From Crocinitomicaceae bacterium (lineage in GTDB: Bacteria > Bacteroidota > Bacteroidia > Flavobacteriales_D > Crocinitomicaceae), in assembly GCA_016708105.1 (NCBI GenBank), contig JADJGJ010000001.1, positions 1,488,001 through 1,552,000 on the forward strand: a stretch of 64,000 bases of DNA, read 5' to 3'. Below the pieces are notes generated by a model. The model saw nothing but the letters and a program-made list of their open reading frames with translations. It searched no databases and was not told the origin of the DNA. The position numbers and the translations under genes were made by a program. Shown here piece by piece: positions 60,351 to 64,000 of this stretch. How positions within the stretch are numbered: the stretch's first letter is position 1; every line of letters begins with the position of its first letter.

Positions 60351-62219
60351 TTAAGGGTTCTTAACTTCTGCCATCATTAACCTTCGGTCCTTTTTAGAAA
60401 TTTTTCCGTCCACTCGAGTCTTCATCATGAACTTTGCCAAATCCAACGTGAGAGCATCCTTAATTGTTCCTGCAGGACCAAAAGCAGCTACTACTAAAGG
60501 GTCAAGACCAGGTACTGCGGTCAAAAGTCTATTTTTTACACTTTGCGGAAATCTTGGCAAAATCTTGGATACAAAATAATCGCTATCCAAAAACGTAATT
60601 TCAATATCCTCATCAGTATAATTGAACTTACCGCTTCTAGACGTAATCATGATATTTTTAATCTCCTTCAACAATGCCTTAACTGCAGGTGCCATACTTT
60701 TATTCACAGTCATATCTTCCAATAAATTGGTTGGGATTTTTAAATTCCTTTGCGACAAAATTCTTGAATATGTAGTATCTGGATCAGTTGGGAAGGGTGC
60801 AATCAGTTTACCTAGTGTCAAACATGGATTAGCTGCTAATTTATGAAAGCAGCAACATAAATTACGTGAGGTTGTAAAAAGTTGGCCTATGTCAACCATA
60901 TCTCCAATGTCGGATGGTCTTGGGTTTTCTGATCTAAGAAATACAGTGTACTTATGATTAAAAATAGCACCTGGACCAAAAAGCCCTGCCCCTTCAATAT
61001 ATCCACTAACTAATACCTGTGTGGGTGAAATCGCTTGATAATTATAATTGATAGGAGCTCCTTGAGAATTGGATCCAATATCGGTATCATGTATACCAAT
61101 ATGCCCTGAATCGCCTAAAGGCCAAGGAACTGGTGTTACACGAGTGTCTACTACCCAGCCAGATGGAACAGTATACACCGTATCCAATTGTGTGACCTGT
61201 GGGTTAATTCCACTATCCGCATGTTTTTGCACCACAAAATCTGCAGTACTTGTATCATATTGAACGGCCGGTTGTTGTACTTGAACATTTTCAGGATAAT
61301 GTCCGGTATCAAGTCTTGCCTCTATACATATTCCCTCCATTGCCGGATCACGAACAACAATAAAAAAGAATTCCTGAATACCTTCAATAATTCGCAAACC
61401 TTGGGCAAATGTTCTCCTGTTCGTTGGCTGTAATAAATGTGGACGTGGCAACATGAATAATACTGCGCGATTGGTACCAGTATGATAACCACTAAGCAAA
61501 TTATACATTTGATCAATATTCGTGGTTGTCGTTTGAGTTTCGCTTCTTTCGGTGGAAGCATCAGCATCAACATTATTAGAGTCTACTGTTGTTTGACCCC
61601 ATTCATGTGTGAATCCAATATCAGCCCCCCAGAGGCTTGAGTCTCCGCCAGTAGCACTTGCAGGCGTAGTCCCTCCTCCTACATTTGCGTTAGCCGAAAT
61701 TCCCGTTTCAGTTGTATTTGTATTGCTAAAAGAATGTCCAGTACTAACATTATTATTTGATGCAGTAAGCACCTCTCCTTGTTCAACAGAGCTCTGTATT
61801 AAATCCCTGTTTTTTGGTTCCATTTCAAAAATTTTGGGATAGGCATGTAGTTTCCATGCAGCAGCAGAGTTTGGAAAAACAGCAACATTTAATAATGCTC
61901 CATAGCAACCAAAATAAGTATCAAATATTTCATCCAAAAGAACTTCTACAGGTGTATTACCAAATTCCACATAACCATCTGTCAATTCCTGATCGGTTGG
62001 CTGATATCCAGTAATAGAACAAGTTATTTTTACATAGGTTAATTTACCCGCACAAAAAGGTACCGGCAAAGTAGCAGGATCAGGCTCATAAGCAGCAATT
62101 GCCAGCGAAGAACGCCATGCAAGCGGAAATTTATGATTGCAAAAAACAGGATCCATCATATCCTGACTCACGCATAATGGTTGCCAAGGAATGTCTTGTG
62201 GTTGTGGTAAATCTGCCAT
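60351..62219 (-). CDS. Large cargo protein (622 aa), related in layout to the 968-aa protein
   Basis: No signal peptide; begins M-A-D-L-P-Q-P-Q-D-I-P. Residues 1-140 are a compact domain with several cysteines. Residues 150-235 are Ser/Thr/Asn/Gly-rich with alternating small residues (T-G-I-S-A-N-A-N-V-G-G-G; S-E-T-Q-T-T-T-T-N). Then comes Q-M-Y-N-L-L-S-G-Y-H-T-G-T-N-R-A-V-L and F-M-L-P-R-P, which parallels the 968-aa protein's Y-N-L-G-K-R-L-M-L-E-F-L-I-P-E-P. The C-terminal ~170 residues are helical, ending D-G-K-I-S-K-K-D-R-R-L-M-M. I do not recognise the family. Confidence 0.7.
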   Translation of the reverse strand: MADLPQPQDIPWQPLCVSQDMMDPVFCNHKFPLAWRSSLAIAAYEPDPATLPVPFCAGKLTYVKITCSITGYQPTDQELTDGYVEFGNTPVEVLLDEIFDTYFGCYGALLNVAVFPNSAAAWKLHAYPKIFEMEPKNRDLIQSSVEQGEVLTASNNNVSTGHSFSNTNTTETGISANANVGGGTTPASATGGDSSLWGADIGFTHEWGQTTVDSNNVDADASTERSETQTTTTNIDQMYNLLSGYHTGTNRAVLFMLPRPHLLQPTNRRTFAQGLRIIEGIQEFFFIVVRDPAMEGICIEARLDTGHYPENVQVQQPAVQYDTSTADFVVQKHADSGINPQVTQLDTVYTVPSGWVVDTRVTPVPWPLGDSGHIGIHDTDIGSNSQGAPINYNYQAISPTQVLVSGYIEGAGLFGPGAIFNHKYTVFLRSENPRPSDIGDMVDIGQLFTTSRNLCCCFHKLAANPCLTLGKLIAPFPTDPDTTYSRILSQRNLKIPTNLLEDMTVNKSMAPAVKALLKEIKNIMITSRSGKFNYTDEDIEITFLDSDYFVSKILPRFPQSVKNRLLTAVPGLDPLVVAAFGPAGTIKDALTLDLAKFMMKTRVDGKISKKDRRLMMAEVKNP

Positions 62220-62433
62220 AGTTTTGGGATTTAAATAGGTTAAATAAAAAAATTAACGACCATTAAATATATAGCTATTTATTTCAATTTACCTAATTTT
62301 AATTAGAAAATAAATCAATTATATTCCCGCTACCTATCTTTTTTTAATTAATTGACAAATGGTTTGTTTTTAAACATTACGAGTCTTATGGACTAGGTAA
62401 ATCTTTGAATAGGATAGTAAATTACGACCATAT

Positions 62434-62469
62434 TTATCAGTATTTATACGCAGGTATAAATACTGATAA
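62434..62469. promoter_or_regulatory. Perfect inverted repeat, 16-base arms, in a divergent promoter region
   Basis: TTATCAGTATTTATAC (62434-62449) and GTATAAATACTGATAA (62454-62469) are exact complements around the loop GCAG. No T-run follows on either strand, and the flanking genes diverge, so an operator is likelier than a terminator. The rest of the 62220-62578 gap shows no gene. Confidence 0.75.
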
Positions 62470-62578
62470 CATAAAAAACGAATGAAAGAAATCACTTTTT
62501 CCTTTTTTTGAAAACAAGGCGGTAAAAGACGTACTTTTATATATGTAATCGAACCAAAAGTTGAAAATGCGGTAATTA

Positions 62579-63448
62579 ATGATAAAAAAGTTGCTCATAT
62601 TATTTGTTGTAATACTACTCTTTTTCTGCAAAAACGGAATTTCACAAAGTTTTTTGAATGGTGATTTTGAATTAAACAGCGCTACAAACGGTGTTGATCA
62701 AATCGCTTTAACAAATAGTCAATTTAACCCAATGATTTCCAATGTCTATAGTTTTGGCACTTCTCCGACCGGTTTAGATCTTGTCACGACTAGTGTTTGG
62801 GATGGAGGACCCTATACTGGAAATTGGTATTTAGGAATAGAAGGTGGAGGCATAGAACAATTTTCTTTGGAATTAAGCAGTCCGTTAATTTCCGGAACAA
62901 CTTACAGAATTTCCTTTTTTGATAGAGGTCGTGCCGTGCATCCATCAGCACCCATCGAAATTGGAGTTTCATTGGTTAATAATAATTTTGGAACATTAAT
63001 ATATACCGCACCTGAACCGGAATTTGGGGTGTGGAATCTCAGATGTTTTACTTTTACAGCTCCTTCTAATGTAACATTTATTACGGTTAAAGGAGGTAAT
63101 TCTCCGGGCAGTTGGACGAAACTGGACAATTTCATTATTGATTTTGATACATTGAAGTCATGTGCTGAAATGGCGGAAATTACAATGCCTAATATTTTCA
63201 CACCAAACGGAGACGGTATCAATGATTTCTTTGCTCCCGTTGAGCTGACAAACATCACAGAGGCATCGATGTCAATCATTAATCGATGGGGGCAAACTCT
63301 TTATGTAACTGAAGATTTAATAAGCGGTTGGGACGGTTCTGACAACGGTTCACCTTACTCAGATGGAACTTATTTTTGGCTGATTCATTACACCGATGCA
63401 AATAATGAAAGAAAATCAGCTTATGGTATTTTTAGTTTGCTAAAATGA
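62579..63448 (+). CDS. Secreted protein with type-B T9SS C-terminal sorting domain (CHU_C-like)
   Basis: The 289-residue protein has a signal peptide (L-L-I-L-F-V-V-I-L-L-F-F-C) and a carbohydrate-binding-like jelly-roll (~25-195; F-L-N-G-D-F-E-L; G-N-W-Y-L-G-I-E-G-G). The sorting domain covers the last ~85 residues (P-N-I-F-T-P-N-G-D-G-I-N-D-F-F; I-I-N-R-W-G-Q; W-D-G; Y-S-D-G-T-Y-F-W). Export goes through Sec and then the type IX system to the surface, where the type-B domain is processed by the T9SS. No enzymatic site is visible. Confidence 0.9.
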   Translation: MIKKLLILFVVILLFFCKNGISQSFLNGDFELNSATNGVDQIALTNSQFNPMISNVYSFGTSPTGLDLVTTSVWDGGPYTGNWYLGIEGGGIEQFSLELSSPLISGTTYRISFFDRGRAVHPSAPIEIGVSLVNNNFGTLIYTAPEPEFGVWNLRCFTFTAPSNVTFITVKGGNSPGSWTKLDNFIIDFDTLKSCAEMAEITMPNIFTPNGDGINDFFAPVELTNITEASMSIINRWGQTLYVTEDLISGWDGSDNGSPYSDGTYFWLIHYTDANNERKSAYGIFSLLK

Positions 63449-63473
63449 TTCCATCAAAGAACTTTCATTTTAT

Positions 63474-63552
63474 TCCCTTCGCCTGCGGCACAGGTCGCAC
63501 AATTGTTCCGCTTCCCCGCTTCGCTGAGAGTCGTTCCTCCTCTCGCTGATAA
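63474..63552. repeat. Composite repeat (family C), copy 3, short
   Basis: It contains GCCTGCGGCACAGGTCGCAC and CGCTTCGCTGAGAGTCGTTC then CTCCTCTCGCTGAT, as in copies 1 and 2 but without the middle units. As in copy 1, a TATATTTG box and a new gene follow within 110 bases. Confidence 0.85.
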
Positions 63553-63576
63553 TTCAGTTATCCACTTAAAAAATGA

Positions 63577-63584
63577 TATATTTG
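63577..63584 (+). promoter_or_regulatory. -7 box (TATATTTG) of the DUF559-like gene
   Basis: An exact TAnnTTTG match 24 bases after repeat copy 3 and 73 bases before the ATG at 63658. Confidence 0.6.
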
Positions 63585-63657
63585 AATAACTCAAAAATCA
63601 GATATTCCGATTTGGATTTCCAGATATTATAAAGCCCGCAATTAATAAAAGTAAATA

Positions 63658-64000
63658 ATGACGAAATATTTAACAGAAACAATTTTAGGACAAGAGCTTG
63701 AAATTATATTTCCGAAGGTCACTTTCATTCGAGATAAAGTAGTTCCAGATTCAGGACTTCAAACTCGCCCCGACTATAGAAGTGAAGAATTAAAACTAAT
63801 CGTTGAATTTGACGGAGACCAACATTATAAAGCGACACAGAAAATAAAACGTGAAATTCAGAAAAGTGAAACCTATACACAAATGGGTTATAAAGTAGTT
63901 CGCATACCGTACTTTGTTCAACTCTCAGAATCCACCATAAAAAATTTGTTTGGAATAGATATAAAATACCAACAGACTTTCCCTCACGGTTTCATTTCTA
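63658..64000 (+). CDS. Vsr/DUF559-like PDDEXK nuclease (3' end outside window)
   Basis: At least 114 residues are visible. R-P-D-Y-R-S-E-E-L-K-L-I-V-E-F-D-G-D-Q-H-Y gives the PDDEXK-type D-(x)n-E-x-D-G-x-x-H of the DUF559/Vsr group; G-Y-K-V-V-R-I-P-Y-F follows, the conserved strand after the active site. Family members are nicking or restriction-type endonucleases or are associated with repair. The frame is open to the window end. Confidence 0.82.
   Translation, partial: MTKYLTETILGQELEIIFPKVTFIRDKVVPDSGLQTRPDYRSEELKLIVEFDGDQHYKATQKIKREIQKSETYTQMGYKVVRIPYFVQLSESTIKNLFGIDIKYQQTFPHGFIS

Overview
The window is low-GC DNA from a member of the Bacteroidota, most likely the Flavobacteriales or a near relative. 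The evidence is the promoter style (TTG about 19 bases before TAnnTTTG), the near absence of Shine-Dalgarno sites, a type-B (CHU_C-like) type IX secretion sorting domain, a PorE-like OmpA protein, an RteC protein and a SAM-like Bacteroidota integrase. Genus cannot be fixed from the sequence alone.

Layout. 1-8100 is ordinary chromosome: the end of an RsmF-like rRNA methyltransferase, elbB, a DCC thiol-disulfide protein, a TPMT-type methyltransferase, sucC, map and a LacI-type regulator. 8100-9565 is a tRNA cluster (Ser-GCT, Pro-TGG, Arg-TCT). The tRNA-Arg gene is followed by ten tandem copies of about 102 bp, each holding its 3' half fused to a new hairpin and a terminator. 9747-14614 is an accessory segment bounded by 65-bp direct repeats: a YhcG/DUF1016 nuclease, an integrase fragment, a decayed IS630 element, an orphan Rhs tip with a caspase-like H/C signature, and a possible lipoprotein partner.

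14846-42182 is again mostly housekeeping and envelope biology: RDD, nitroreductase, YceI and pirin proteins, a frameshifted Crp-type regulator, an ABC-2 exporter with a CPBP protease, a PorE-like protein, an L,D-transpeptidase, an S41 protease, a membrane MutS-like ATPase, a sensor kinase, cmk, fbaB, accD, rpsO, pnp, menB and aroK. Three arrays of imperfect hairpin repeats and a CCCTAAG heptamer tract sit between these genes.

42369-64000 is a second, larger accessory region that starts at tRNA-Lys(TTT). It begins with a duplicated tRNA 3' end, a cluster of GGTAACC sites and a tyrosine recombinase. The element core follows: RteC, an excisionase-like HTH protein, a replication-type protein and a DnaC-like ATPase. 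Then comes cargo. A colinear minus-strand run holds a 968-aa protein, a secreted protein, a 548-aa protein with a possible clan-CD peptidase signature, further secreted proteins and a patatin lipase with a decayed second copy. Beyond it lie a small M41-like metallopeptidase, a 622-aa protein whose centre resembles that of the 968-aa protein, a T9SS-sorted protein and a Vsr/DUF559-like nuclease cut by the window end.

The best candidates for undescribed biology are the tRNA-Arg-derived tandem array and the cargo set built around the 968-aa and 622-aa proteins. Functions given for the cargo are inference from motifs and gene order.
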